The position numbers and the translations under genes are program-made. The notes under the pieces were generated by a model that saw only the letters and a list, made by a program, of their open reading frames with translations, had not been told where the DNA came from and did no database searches. Shown here in pieces: positions 7,803 to 16,492 of a DNA stretch of 36,219 nucleotides (positions are counted from its first letter, which is position 1; the number at the start of each line of letters is the position of its first letter). The stretch comes from an uncultured Rhodospirillales bacterium (GTDB taxonomy: Bacteria; Pseudomonadota; Alphaproteobacteria; Acetobacterales; Acetobacteraceae). The stretch spans positions 1 to 36,219 of the forward strand of contig CAIJTR010000185.1 of NCBI GenBank assembly GCA_903823665.1, in the 5' to 3' direction.

Positions 7803-9875
7803 TCAGCCGTTCAGTGAGGCGAAATCACGCCCCTCTGCCACCAACTGTTCCAGCAGCGGCGCGGGCTCCCATCCGGCCCCACTCTCGGCGTGCATCTGCT
7901 TCACCACCGCGAGAATATCGGCAAGCCCCACCGCATCGGCTGCGTGCATCGGGCCACCGCGCCAGGCGGGGAAGCCGTAGCCATGCACCAGCACCACGTC
8001 GATGTCGGACGGACGCGCGGCGATACCTTCGCCAAGGATTTTGGCACCCTCATTGGCCATGGTGGCGAGAACGCGGGTTTGGATGTGCATGGCGGAGACC
8101 GGCTTGCGGGCAATCTGCCGCTCGGCCGAGGCACGCTCGACCAGCGCCGTCACCACCGGATCAACCTCACGCTTGCCGTCCACATGGCGATAATACCCAG
8201 CCCCGGTTTTCTGTCCAAAACGACCAAGTTCGCAGATCCAATCCGCAATCGGCACATAGCGCTCCGCCGGGTTGCGCGTGGCGGCGAGGCGCTTTCGGTT
8301 GGCCCAGCCGATGTCGAGCCCCGCCAGATCGGCCACCGCGAAGGGACCCATCGCCATGCCGAAGCCCTCCAGCGCCGCGTCGACATCCGCAGGCAACGCG
8401 CCATCTTCCAGCGCGTAGTCGCACTGCTTGCGCCACATAAACAACATGCGATTGCCGATAAAGCCGTCGCAGATGCCAGAAATCACCGGCTGCTTCTTGA
8501 TTCGCTTGGCAAGTGCCAGTGCCGTTGCCAGCACCGAGGACGAAAGCCGCTTCGGGCGAACAATCTCCAACAGCTTCATCACATGCGCCGGGCTGAAGAA
8601 ATGCAGGCCCAGCACGCGCTCGGGGTTGTCCACCACATCGGCCAGCAAATCGATGTCGAGATAGGACGTGTTACTGGCCAGAATTGTATCGCGGCGGGTG
8701 ATCGCCGAGAGCTTTTGAAACACGTCCCGCTTGACATCGATGTTCTCGATGATCGCCTCGATCACCAGATCGGTGTCGGCCAAGGACTTAAGGTTCGTCG
8801 AGAAGGTGATCCGCGCGAGGCGCTCGGCGTGCTCATCGGCAGACAGGCGGCCGGATTTCGCCTGCCGGTCATAAACGCCGCGCACCCGCTTCTCCGCCGC
8901 CGCCACTGCGTCGTCCGTCACCTCCACCAGCGTCACATGCAGGCCGGAATCCGCCATCGCGATGGCAATGCCGGAACCCATCGTGCCGCCGCCGACCACG
9001 CCGGTTTTGCGCACCGGCCAAGGCTGCACCACTTCGGGGATTTTGGCGGCGGTGCGATCAGCGTTGAAAATGTGACGCAGTGCCTTGGATTGTGCGCCGG
9101 TGCGCAGAGCCTGAAACGCCTCGGTTTCACGCACCAAAGCTTCGTCGAATGGCAGGTCAAGCGCCCATGAGACGGCTTCGGCGGCCCGGGCCGGAGCCAC
9201 GGCTCCACGTGCTTTCTTGGCAACGGCGGCCACTGCGGCGTCGAACGCGGCGCGGTCACATTCTGGCACCGCGATATCGCGCAACCGCCGCCATTTGCCG
9301 GAATTTGCAAGAGCGCGCGCCATGTTGATGGCCTCGGCGTGATAATCGGTGGCAATCTCGTCAACAATGCCGAGCTTGGCCGCTTCCGCCGCCGGCACGT
9401 GCCGCCCGCTGGTGATCATGTCGAGCGCCGCCATCGCCCCCGCCACACGCGGCAGGCGCTGAGTGCCACCTGCACCCGGCAACAAGCCGATTCGCACTTC
9501 CGGCAAGCCCACCATGCCTTCCGGCGAAATCACGCGCGCATGACACGACAACGCCACTTCGAGCCCGCCGCCCAGCGTGGTGCCGAACAGCGCTGCCACA
9601 ATCGGCTTCGGGCTGGCATCCAGCGCGTTGCACACATCGTTGGTAGAGGCCGCACCCGGCTGAGGGTTGTTGAACTCGCGAATATCGGCCCCTGCCACGA
9701 ACGTCCGCCCGGCGCAGGCGAGCACGCCGGCACGAAGGCTGGGTGCGGCTGCCAATTCCGCCATTGCGTCGATAAGCCCCTGCCGGACCGCCACGGACAA
9801 AGCGTTGACCGGCGGATGGTCGATGGTGATGACGCCGATATCGCCGTGATGATCGAGCCGAACGAGGTCTGACAT
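7803..9875 (-). CDS. Bifunctional enoyl-CoA hydratase / 3-hydroxyacyl-CoA dehydrogenase (FadB/FadJ-like)
   Basis: Fused beta-oxidation enzyme of 690 residues that hydrates trans-2-enoyl-CoA and oxidises the resulting 3-hydroxyacyl-CoA with NAD+. Residues 1-190 are a crotonase domain with both catalytic glutamates, E106 (GGGLE) and E126 (GLPEV). The NAD-binding Rossmann fold starts near 295 (GGGTMGSG) and holds the HFFSPAHVMKLLEIV active-site His near 425; two C-terminal 3HCDH domains follow (GFIGNRML; GYGFPAWRGGP). The length is close to the ~715 residues of FadB/FadJ. No thiolase (fadA) is adjacent; instead a ClC antiporter, BenE transporter and M20 peptidase follow in one operon. The ATG at 9875 has no strong Shine-Dalgarno. 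Confidence 0.94.
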   Translation of the reverse strand: MSDLVRLDHHGDIGVITIDHPPVNALSVAVRQGLIDAMAELAAAPSLRAGVLACAGRTFVAGADIREFNNPQPGAASTNDVCNALDASPKPIVAALFGTTLGGGLEVALSCHARVISPEGMVGLPEVRIGLLPGAGGTQRLPRVAGAMAALDMITSGRHVPAAEAAKLGIVDEIATDYHAEAINMARALANSGKWRRLRDIAVPECDRAAFDAAVAAVAKKARGAVAPARAAEAVSWALDLPFDEALVRETEAFQALRTGAQSKALRHIFNADRTAAKIPEVVQPWPVRKTGVVGGGTMGSGIAIAMADSGLHVTLVEVTDDAVAAAEKRVRGVYDRQAKSGRLSADEHAERLARITFSTNLKSLADTDLVIEAIIENIDVKRDVFQKLSAITRRDTILASNTSYLDIDLLADVVDNPERVLGLHFFSPAHVMKLLEIVRPKRLSSSVLATALALAKRIKKQPVISGICDGFIGNRMLFMWRKQCDYALEDGALPADVDAALEGFGMAMGPFAVADLAGLDIGWANRKRLAATRNPAERYVPIADWICELGRFGQKTGAGYYRHVDGKREVDPVVTALVERASAERQIARKPVSAMHIQTRVLATMANEGAKILGEGIAARPSDIDVVLVHGYGFPAWRGGPMHAADAVGLADILAVVKQMHAESGAGWEPAPLLEQLVAEGRDFASLNG

Positions 9876-9935
9876 GGGTGCTCCCGAGGTTTTGGCGCAG
9901 TGAACGCCTCGGGACGCGTTTCGGCAAGAACCGGC

Positions 9936-10940
9936 CTAGCCGCGATGCTCCACCTGCCTTGGAGCCTGCTGATGCTGGGCCGGGGCATGTTGCTGCGGGT
10001 AAGGCTGCGGGCGAGGTGCCTGCTGATGTGGCACCTGCGCCTGCGGATGCGGCGGCTGGCCCTGCGGCCGGGGCTGTTGCTGGCCCTGCTGTGGGCGCTG
10101 CACCTGAGGCTGTCCTTGTGGACGGGGCTGCGGCTGTCCTTGTGGGCGTTGCACCGGCGGCTGTCCCTGCGCCGGGCGTTGGCCCTGCGGCTGACCCTGC
10201 GGACGCGGTGCTGCTGTGGAATTGGGCGCTCGGGCTGGAACCACGCCCTGGCCATGGAACTCACCGGGGCGCGAAACCGCGGCAATCGGCGGGCGGCCAC
10301 CATTGGCTGAGGCCCGCAATGACGGCTCATGCGCCGCCGCGTCGAAATGGCGCTGCTGCTCGGCATTCGGCTCCACGTGCTGTTCGCGCGAGAAACCCTC
10401 CTCCTGCGGCGACGGGCGTGCCGAGATGCCGTTCGGCCCGTTGAAGCTGACATGGTTGGAAGTGTTGTTGATCACGGTCTGATTGTAGATGTTGGTCACA
10501 TGGGTGCCGCCGAAATTGTTGACCGTGCGGTTATAGGCAAACGCCCCACCCCGCCATTCACCGCCGCCATACCCCACGCCGCCATAGCCGTAGCCGTAAT
10601 TCACGCCGCCATAGAAGCCGACATGCGGCCCCCAATAGCCACGGTTGAAGACGTAGAACCCGTTGTTCCAGCCCCAATATCCCGGCGTCCACAACAGCCC
10701 CACAGAAGGCGGACGCACCCACACGCCGGGCACCCAGTAATATCCATCATCGGCATACGCCCAGTATCCCGGCGTCCAAATATAGCCCTCAGCCGGAAGC
10801 GGCGGCTGCACATAAACCGGCAACACCGGCGGTGCGATGGTGATCGATAAGCCAATCCCAATCTGCGCCTGAGCCGGCGTGGCCACTGCCAGAGCCATAG
10901 GGGCAGCGATCAGAGCCAAGGCAAACCGAAGCGCGCGCAT
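9936..10940 (-). CDS. Secreted WxPGxW (YXWGXW)-repeat protein with Pro/Gln-rich tail
   Basis: Exported protein of 334 residues and unknown function. ATG 10940 is preceded by AAGGA and starts a clear signal peptide (MRALRFALALIAAP..., cleavage likely after AQA, residue 25). The mature N-terminus carries W-x-P-G-x-W repeats at 55-60, 69-74 and 84-89, the hallmark of a family of small outer-envelope proteins. Next is a Gly/Tyr-rich segment (~100-150), then Asn-rich sequence (INNTSNHVSFNGPNG). From about residue 220 the protein is a low-complexity tail built of P-Q-G-Q-P-like units, encoded by a repetitive stretch near 9950-10215. The family call is firm; the tail suggests an extended wall- or polymer-contacting region, which is inference. 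Confidence 0.85.
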   Translation of the reverse strand: MRALRFALALIAAPMALAVATPAQAQIGIGLSITIAPPVLPVYVQPPLPAEGYIWTPGYWAYADDGYYWVPGVWVRPPSVGLLWTPGYWGWNNGFYVFNRGYWGPHVGFYGGVNYGYGYGGVGYGGGEWRGGAFAYNRTVNNFGGTHVTNIYNQTVINNTSNHVSFNGPNGISARPSPQEEGFSREQHVEPNAEQQRHFDAAAHEPSLRASANGGRPPIAAVSRPGEFHGQGVVPARAPNSTAAPRPQGQPQGQRPAQGQPPVQRPQGQPQPRPQGQPQVQRPQQGQQQPRPQGQPPHPQAQVPHQQAPRPQPYPQQHAPAQHQQAPRQVEHRG

Positions 10941-11075
10941 GTCATGATCCTTCGCAGACGAAGACCTGCACATGGCTTGGGCGGAGGACCGTTCAATCAA
11001 AGCGACTGCAACAGAGTGTTTCGTGGGTAGAATCCGATGGGCGACTGTTACACAGATGGGCTGGCGAGGCTGCTA

Positions 11076-11525
11076 TCAGCCCCCCGGCCGAGCCTTCGTC
11101 GCCAGCACATCGGCTCGCTCGTTCATCTCATTCCCCGAATGCCCACGCACCCAGCGCCAGTCGATCTCGTGCGGCTTTGCGGCGTCCAGAATGCGACGCC
11201 AGAGGTCCATGTTCGCCACCGGATCGCCGCTGGCATTCTTCCAGCCCTTGCGCACCCAGCCGGTGTGCCAGCGGGTGATGCCGTTTTTGAGGTATTCGCT
11301 GTCGGTGTTGATCACCACGCGGCAGGGGCGTTTGAGGCTTTCGAGTGCCTCCGCCGCGGCTGTGAGTTCCATGCGGTTATTGGTCGTCGCAGCCTCGCCA
11401 CCGCTCATCTCCCGCTCCACGCCCTTGTACCGCAGAATGGCGGACCAGCCGCCCGGTCCCGGGTTGGGCTTGCAGCCGCCATCGGTCCAGATTTCGACAG
11501 CATCTTGGGCTGAATCAGAAGCCAT
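11076..11525 (-). CDS. rnhA: Ribonuclease HI
   Basis: Endonuclease that cleaves RNA in RNA-DNA hybrids, removing R-loops and primer RNA. 149 residues from ATG 11525. The DEDD metal site is complete: D15 (WTDGGC), E53 (NNRMEL), D75 (NTDSEYL) and D139 (NERADVLA), with the mobile His in GHSGN at 129. The basic handle region (WVRKGWKNASGDPV) is also present. The start overlaps the 3' end of thrB by 11 bp, so translation is coupled. The 135 bp downstream, before the WxPGxW-repeat gene, contain no gene. Confidence 0.97.
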   Translation of the reverse strand: MASDSAQDAVEIWTDGGCKPNPGPGGWSAILRYKGVEREMSGGEAATTNNRMELTAAAEALESLKRPCRVVINTDSEYLKNGITRWHTGWVRKGWKNASGDPVANMDLWRRILDAAKPHEIDWRWVRGHSGNEMNERADVLATKARPGG

Positions 11526-12474
11526 AATCAGCGGCACCCGTGGCATGGAGGTGAAAGCGCAGGCGGCGGACGTAATCCATCGGGTCTTTGCGCGTAACGA
11601 GGGCACCGGCGGGCGTGTTCACCCAATCATAGAGCCGGGTGAGGGCGAAGCGGATGGCAGCACCCTGGCACAGCACCGGCAGCGCCTGCGCCTCGGCGTC
11701 ACTCATGCGGTGCACCGCGTTGTAGCCAGACAGCAGCGCCCGGCCTTTGGTGAGGTTGAAGCTGCCATCGGCCTCAAAACACCAGGCATTCAGCGCAATC
11801 GCCACGTCATAGGCAAACAAATCTGTGGCGGCGAAATAGAAATCGATAATGCCGGACACGGCACCTTCGAGGAAAAACACGTTGTCCGGGAACAGATCGG
11901 CGTGGATGTGGCCCCTCGGCAAATCATGCGGCCACGCAGCAACGATGCCGGGCAGCGCGGACGAAAGCTCGGCGGCGAGGCCTGGATTGACCTCATCGGC
12001 ACGCGGCAGGCAGCGCTCCAGCAGAGGCGCCCAACCATGCGGACCCAACGCATTGACACGAACCGGCGCATAGCCCTGGCCAGCGCGGTGCAGCTTGGCC
12101 ATGGCATCCCCAAGCGGCGCGCAATGCTCAACGCGCACCCGGCGCGGCCAGATGCCCGGCAGGAAGGTGGTGATCGCCGCCGCCCGCCCTGCCAGGGTGC
12201 GCAATGCCTCGCCATCGCGCGCCCGCACCGGCTGCGGGCAGGTGAGTCCAGCCCCGGCCAGATGCTCCATCAGCCCCAGAAACCAAGGCAATTCCGTCAC
12301 ATCCACACGCTTTTCATACAGCGTGAGGATGAAATCGCCCTCGGTGGTGCGCAGCGAATAATTGCTGTTCTCCACCCCCTCAGCGATGCCGCGAAAGGCA
12401 ACGACAGAGCCCAGATCATATTCATGCAGAAACGCTTCAAGCGCCTCATCGGTGACTTCGGTGTATACGGCCAT
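11515..12474 (-). CDS. thrB: Homoserine kinase, APH-fold type
   Basis: Cytoplasmic kinase that phosphorylates L-homoserine with ATP, the step before threonine synthase. 319 residues starting at ATG 12474 (MAVYTEVTDEALEAFL), the usual N-terminus of the aminoglycoside-phosphotransferase-fold ThrB found in alpha- and gammaproteobacteria rather than the GHMP type. Features include ENSNYSLRTTEGDFILTLYE near 40-60, the catalytic HADLFPDNVF and metal-binding GIIDFYFA. The open frame reaches 12729, but the upstream part is unrelated. It overlaps rnhA by 11 bp. In many related genomes ispH precedes thrB; here a divergent lipoprotein gene occupies that place. Confidence 0.95.
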   Translation of the reverse strand: MAVYTEVTDEALEAFLHEYDLGSVVAFRGIAEGVENSNYSLRTTEGDFILTLYEKRVDVTELPWFLGLMEHLAGAGLTCPQPVRARDGEALRTLAGRAAAITTFLPGIWPRRVRVEHCAPLGDAMAKLHRAGQGYAPVRVNALGPHGWAPLLERCLPRADEVNPGLAAELSSALPGIVAAWPHDLPRGHIHADLFPDNVFFLEGAVSGIIDFYFAATDLFAYDVAIALNAWCFEADGSFNLTKGRALLSGYNAVHRMSDAEAQALPVLCQGAAIRFALTRLYDWVNTPAGALVTRKDPMDYVRRLRFHLHATGAADYGF

Positions 12475-12595
12475 GGCGCGGGCATAGGGGAGAACGCGAG
12501 CAATGTGAACATCTCGCGACGCTCTACCGCGTGATTTGCGCCGCGGCACCGCTCGCCGCACAATGGCGGCCAGTCCATTGATCGCGAAACACCGA

Positions 12596-13126
12596 ATGCC
12601 CCCTATTTCCCGCTTCGTCGTCTTGCTCGCAATCCCAGCAGCCCTGGCCGGCTGCGCCAGTTTTGGCAAAACCCAGCCGCCCTCCACCTGCCCCAGCGTG
12701 GCGCTGCTCGGTGACGCCACCGACATCACCCGCTACAAGGGCACCGGAAAGGACATCACCGACCTTTTGCTGGATGGCCGCATCACCGGCGTGCCGGCGC
12801 AATGCCGCTACGGCGATAGAGGCACGGTGACCGCCGACGTCGCCGTGCGCGCCACCGTGTCGCGCGGACCGGCATCCAATCTGAAGCAGGCAAGTCTGGC
12901 CGCCGTCGTCACTGTGATGGACGGTGAAACCATTCTCGATCAGCAGGACGTGCCGCTGGTGGCGAATTTCCCGTCAAACGTGGACACAGTTACCGCCAGC
13001 AGCGAGGCGGTTCGTCTGCACGTTCCCAACACACCAGAAAAATCGGCTGCCAATTATAAAATTTATGTGGGCTTCCGGCTCACCCCACAGGAATTGGCGC
13101 TGAACCGCGCGCGCGGGCCGCGTTAA
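12596..13126 (+). CDS. Predicted lipoprotein of unknown function
   Basis: Envelope lipoprotein of 176 residues. ATG 12596 gives MPPISRFVVLLAIPAALAGC, a typical lipoprotein signal with lipobox LAGC and lipidated Cys at residue 20; upstream in-frame TTG (12536) and ATG (12563) would put extra charged sequence before the signal and are less likely. The mature part is soluble and beta-rich, with CPSVALLGDATDITRY near the start, a central VTADVAVRATVSRGP segment and YKIYVGFRLTPQELALNRAR at the end. No catalytic motif is visible and I cannot name its family. It is divergent from thrB and lies 13 bp upstream of the GST gene, so the two may be cotranscribed. Confidence 0.8.
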   Translation: MPPISRFVVLLAIPAALAGCASFGKTQPPSTCPSVALLGDATDITRYKGTGKDITDLLLDGRITGVPAQCRYGDRGTVTADVAVRATVSRGPASNLKQASLAAVVTVMDGETILDQQDVPLVANFPSNVDTVTASSEAVRLHVPNTPEKSAANYKIYVGFRLTPQELALNRARGPR

Positions 13127-13139
13127 AGAGGAGACATCG

Positions 13140-13793
13140 ATGCTGCACATGTATGGATTCTGGCGCTCGGCGGCGGCGTTTCGGGTGCGGATGTCGATGA
13201 ACCTCAAAGACATCGAATTTCGTGAGACGATGATCGACCTCGACGCCGGGGTGCAGCACTCGCCGGATTACGTGGCCCTCAACCCGCAGGCGGTGGTGCC
13301 GTCGCTGGTGCTGGAGGACGGCGTGGTGCTCACGCAATCCATGGCGATCCTGGAATATCTGGAAGAAACCCACCCCGAGCCCGCGCTGCTGCCCAAGGAC
13401 GTCGAAGGCCGGGCACGGGTGCGCGCGCTATCACTGATCTGGGCGGCGGATCATCACCCGCTGATCCCGCCACGCATCCGCGCCTATCTGCGCGACACGC
13501 TGGGCGTGGACGAGGCCGGGCGCACCGCTTGGGTGAAGCACTGGTTCGCCGAGGGCCTGCGCATCGGCGAGGCACGACTGGCGGGCGATCCGCACACCGG
13601 CAAATTCTGCCATGGCGACGCGCTCAGCATCGCCGATCTGTGCATGCTCAGCCAGGTGATGGGCGCACGCGGCTTTCAGGTCGATATGACACCGTATCCG
13701 ACGATCAGCCGAATTGCCGATGCCTGCGTGGCGATGGAACCCATCGCCCGTGCCCTACCCTTGCGCCAGCCTGGAGCCCCGGCAGCACACTGA
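13140..13793 (+). CDS. maiA: Glutathione S-transferase, zeta/maleylacetoacetate isomerase-like
   Basis: Cytosolic GST-fold enzyme of 217 residues, most like maleylacetoacetate isomerase, which converts maleylacetoacetate to fumarylacetoacetate in tyrosine/homogentisate breakdown. The N-terminal thioredoxin-like domain has the RS-x-x-x-x-RVR signature ([13 protein letters not shown]), [14 protein letters not shown] and the glutathione-binding [11 protein letters not shown]. The all-helical C-terminal domain has [14 protein letters not shown]. The usual SSC or SSA of the family is SAA, so the first Ser is kept and the second lost. ATG 13140 has a strong AGAGGAG site. No homogentisate genes are adjacent, so the physiological reaction is uncertain. 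The stop abuts the convergent purH stop with no spacer. Confidence 0.85.
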   Translation: MLHMYGFWRSAAAFRVRMSMNLKDIEFRETMIDLDAGVQHSPDYVALNPQAVVPSLVLEDGVVLTQSMAILEYLEETHPEPALLPKDVEGRARVRALSLIWAADHHPLIPPRIRAYLRDTLGVDEAGRTAWVKHWFAEGLRIGEARLAGDPHTGKFCHGDALSIADLCMLSQVMGARGFQVDMTPYPTISRIADACVAMEPIARALPLRQPGAPAAH

Positions 13794-15368
13794 TCAATGC
13801 CGGAAATGGCGCATCCCAGTCAGGACCATAGCGATCCCGGCCGCGTCAGCCGCTTCGATCACCTCTGCATCGCGCATAGAGCCTCCGGGCTGGATGACAG
13901 CAGTGGCCCCGGCGGCAATTGCGGCCTGCAAGCCATCCGCGAACGGGAAGAACGCGTCGGACGCAACCACGCTGCCCTGAGTGAGCGGCGTGTCGAGACC
14001 AGCAGCCTTGGCGGCCTCGGCACCCTTCCACGCTGCGATGCGGGCTGAGTCGACACGGCTCATCTGACCGGCCCCGATACCAGTGGTGGCACCGTGTTTG
14101 GCGTAGATGATGGCGTTGGATTTGACATGCTTGCAGACGCGGAAGGCAAAAATCAGATCGTCCAGTTCCGCCTCGGTCGGCGCGCGCTTGGTGACGACCT
14201 TGAGCCCTTCCCGCAGCACACGCCCGGCATCGCGGGTCTGCGCCAGGAAGCCGCCGGAGATCGTGCGAATGGAAAGCCCCTCCGCTGCCGGGTCAGGCAA
14301 GCCCCCGGTGAGCAGCAGGCGCAGGTTCTTCTTGCGCGACAGCACGGCAATCGCCTCCTCGGTGGCGTCAGGGGCCACGATCACTTCAGAGAAAATCGCC
14401 GCCATCCGCTCAGCCGCCGCAGCGTCCAGCGTGCGGTTGACGGCGATGATGCCGCCAAACGCCGAGACGGGATCACACCGCAGCGCCAGATCCCAAGCCG
14501 CCGACAGATCGACAGCCGATGCCACGCCGCACGGGTTGGCGTGCTTGACGATGACGACGGTAGGCTCGCTGAACTCCGCCACGCACTCAAACGCGGCATC
14601 GGTGTCGTTGAGGTTGTTGTAGCTCAGCTCCTTGCCCTGAACCTGCCGCGCGGTGGCAACACCGGCGCGCGTGCCGGTGCGATAGAACGCAGCCTGCTGG
14701 TGCGGGTTCTCGCCGTAACGCAGGCTTTGCACGCGTGTGCCGGACAGGGTCAGCCGCTCCGGGAAATCCTCGCCGCGATGGGCGGCAAACCACGTCGCAA
14801 TCGCACTGTCATAGGCGGCGGTGCGGGCATAGGCGGACGCCGCAAGCCGCTGGCGCGTCTCGATATGGGTGCCGCCATCAGCTGCGAACTCAGCCAGAAC
14901 GTCGGCGTATTGCGAAGGCTCGGTCAGCACGGTGACGAAGGCATGGTTCTTGGCCGCCGAGCGGATCATCGCAGGCCCACCGATGTCGATATTCTCGATG
15001 CACTCGTCATACGAGCCACCAGCGGCCACCGTTGCCTCGAACGGGTAGAGGTTGACGGCGACGAGATCGATGGGGGCGATCTGGTGCTCCTCCATCTGCG
15101 CCACGTGAGCGGGGAGGTCGCGGCGTCCGAGCAGACCGCCATGGATCTGCGGCACCAGGGTTTTCACCCGCCCATCCAGAATTTCCGGGAAGCCGGTGTG
15201 ATCGGCCACTTCGGTGACGGGAACCCCAGCCTCCCGCAGCGTGCGGGCAGAGCCTCCGGTAGAAAGGATCTCCACCCCGCCACCAGCCAGCGCACGGGCG
15301 AAATCAACGAGGCCCGTCTTGTCAGAGACGGAGATAAGGGCGCGGCGGAGTTTGATGATGTCGGTCAT
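13794..15368 (-). CDS. purH: Bifunctional AICAR formyltransferase / IMP cyclohydrolase
   Basis: Catalyses the last two steps of de novo IMP synthesis in the cytoplasm. 524 residues, the normal length. The N-terminal cyclohydrolase domain of MGS-like fold begins near residue 8 ([19 protein letters not shown]) and includes [13 protein letters not shown] and HGGLLGRRD. The C-terminal formyltransferase domain has [23 protein letters not shown] and the end motif [15 protein letters not shown]...[11 protein letters not shown] 15368 lies 15 bp after the stop of a glycosyltransferase gene on the same strand, so it may ride on that transcript although the functions are unrelated. Confidence 0.97.
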   Translation of the reverse strand: MTDIIKLRRALISVSDKTGLVDFARALAGGGVEILSTGGSARTLREAGVPVTEVADHTGFPEILDGRVKTLVPQIHGGLLGRRDLPAHVAQMEEHQIAPIDLVAVNLYPFEATVAAGGSYDECIENIDIGGPAMIRSAAKNHAFVTVLTEPSQYADVLAEFAADGGTHIETRQRLAASAYARTAAYDSAIATWFAAHRGEDFPERLTLSGTRVQSLRYGENPHQQAAFYRTGTRAGVATARQVQGKELSYNNLNDTDAAFECVAEFSEPTVVIVKHANPCGVASAVDLSAAWDLALRCDPVSAFGGIIAVNRTLDAAAAERMAAIFSEVIVAPDATEEAIAVLSRKKNLRLLLTGGLPDPAAEGLSIRTISGGFLAQTRDAGRVLREGLKVVTKRAPTEAELDDLIFAFRVCKHVKSNAIIYAKHGATTGIGAGQMSRVDSARIAAWKGAEAAKAAGLDTPLTQGSVVASDAFFPFADGLQAAIAAGATAVIQPGGSMRDAEVIEAADAAGIAMVLTGMRHFRH

Positions 15369-15383
15369 GCGGGGTGGATAGAC

Positions 15384-16484
15384 CTACGCCCCCAGCAGGT
15401 CCAGCGTTCGCGCAAGCACAACTGATTCGTCAAAAAGGGCGAGCGCCCGGCTGCGTGCCGCCTCGCCCATCCGAATGCGCTGGATGGAGTTGTCGGCAAG
15501 CTTGCCCAGCGCCTCCCCCAGCGGCGCCACCGTGGCGGGGGGGACAAGATAGCCGGTCACCCCATCGATCACCTGCTCGCGCGGGCCGCGAATGTTGGTG
15601 GTCACGACGGGCAGGCCGGTGAGCATCGCCTCGATGATCGACATCGGCAGGCCCTCGAAATGGCTGGGCAGGGTGAAGACGTCCGATGCCGCGAGAATGG
15701 CCGGAATGTCATCACGATAGCCCAGCCTGCGCAGGCGCGGACCCAAACCGCTGCGCTCGAAATACGGCCCCATGTCTTCGCCGTGATCACTCGGCAGACG
15801 CTCCCCCACCACCCAAAGCTCGGCGTTCACGTGGGCCATCGCGGCGAGCAGTTCCGGGTAGCCCTTGTGGCGGACAAGGCGGGAGATGGCGGTGATCACC
15901 ACCGCATCTTCAGACACGCCAAGCTCCCGGCGGATGCGGGCGCGCGCCTCCGGATCGGGATGAAACCGCTTGGGGTCGCGGCCATTGCCGATGGGCGTGC
16001 TGCGCCGGTTGATCCAAAGCCTGCGCGCATCGGCGGCCTCCTCGGTGGAGACGGTCATGTGAACATCGGTGATCTGCCCCGCCGTGAATTCCATCACGAA
16101 AGCTGCGATCCGCCGCAGCCAGGGGCCGGGCTGGTTGAACAGAAAGCCATGACACGTGTAGGCCACGCGCGGCACCCCGGCCACGCGGGCCGCGACACGG
16201 GCGAGAAACCCGCTGATCGGCATATGCGCGTGCACCATGTCCGGCTTTTCGGCGCGGAAGAACGCAACCAGCGCCCGGAACGCCCGGATCTGCGCCACCG
16301 GCGACAGGCTGCGGGCCAGCGGCAGGCCCTCCACCCGAAACCCCTCCCGGCGCGCCACATCGAGCAACGGACCTTCGGCGGAGACGCCGATCACCTCATG
16401 CCCCCGCTCCCGCAAGCCGCGCATCAGCGGCAACAGGAAATGGCGCAGCGAGAAATCGACGTTGGTGATCTCGATGATCTTCAA
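15384..16484 (-). CDS. GT4-family glycosyltransferase
   Basis: Predicted cytoplasmic GT-B glycosyltransferase of 366 residues for cell-surface polysaccharide. A TTG at 16484 is the best start: it yields (M)KIIEITNVDFSLRHFLLPL, the usual first beta strand of this subgroup, and lies 8 nt after the preceding glycosyltransferase stop. A longer frame to 16595 would overlap that gene. The acceptor-binding half has HAHMPISGFLARV. The donor half has ITAISRLVRHKGYPELL and the GT4 E-x7-E motif in HFEGLPMSIIEAM, followed by GLPVVTTNIRGPREQV. The sugar donor and acceptor cannot be told from sequence. It is coupled to the large glycosyltransferase upstream. Confidence 0.9.
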   Translation of the reverse strand: MKIIEITNVDFSLRHFLLPLMRGLRERGHEVIGVSAEGPLLDVARREGFRVEGLPLARSLSPVAQIRAFRALVAFFRAEKPDMVHAHMPISGFLARVAARVAGVPRVAYTCHGFLFNQPGPWLRRIAAFVMEFTAGQITDVHMTVSTEEAADARRLWINRRSTPIGNGRDPKRFHPDPEARARIRRELGVSEDAVVITAISRLVRHKGYPELLAAMAHVNAELWVVGERLPSDHGEDMGPYFERSGLGPRLRRLGYRDDIPAILAASDVFTLPSHFEGLPMSIIEAMLTGLPVVTTNIRGPREQVIDGVTGYLVPPATVAPLGEALGKLADNSIQRIRMGEAARSRALALFDESVVLARTLDLLGA

Positions 16485-16492
16485 CGCAGGGC

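Noticed and set aside
7890-9170. Long open frame on the plus strand (426 codons) opposite the fused beta-oxidation gene; similar long frames at 5273-6559, 16550-18124, 14094-15425 and 199-939
   Set aside because: They are antisense shadows of well-identified genes in high-GC DNA; their translations are His/Arg/Pro-rich with no domain pattern and no ribosome-binding sites.
9950-10215. Repetitive stretch that could look like a CRISPR array or satellite
   Set aside because: The repeats are in frame, of uneven length and code for a Pro/Gln tail; there are no regular unique spacers.
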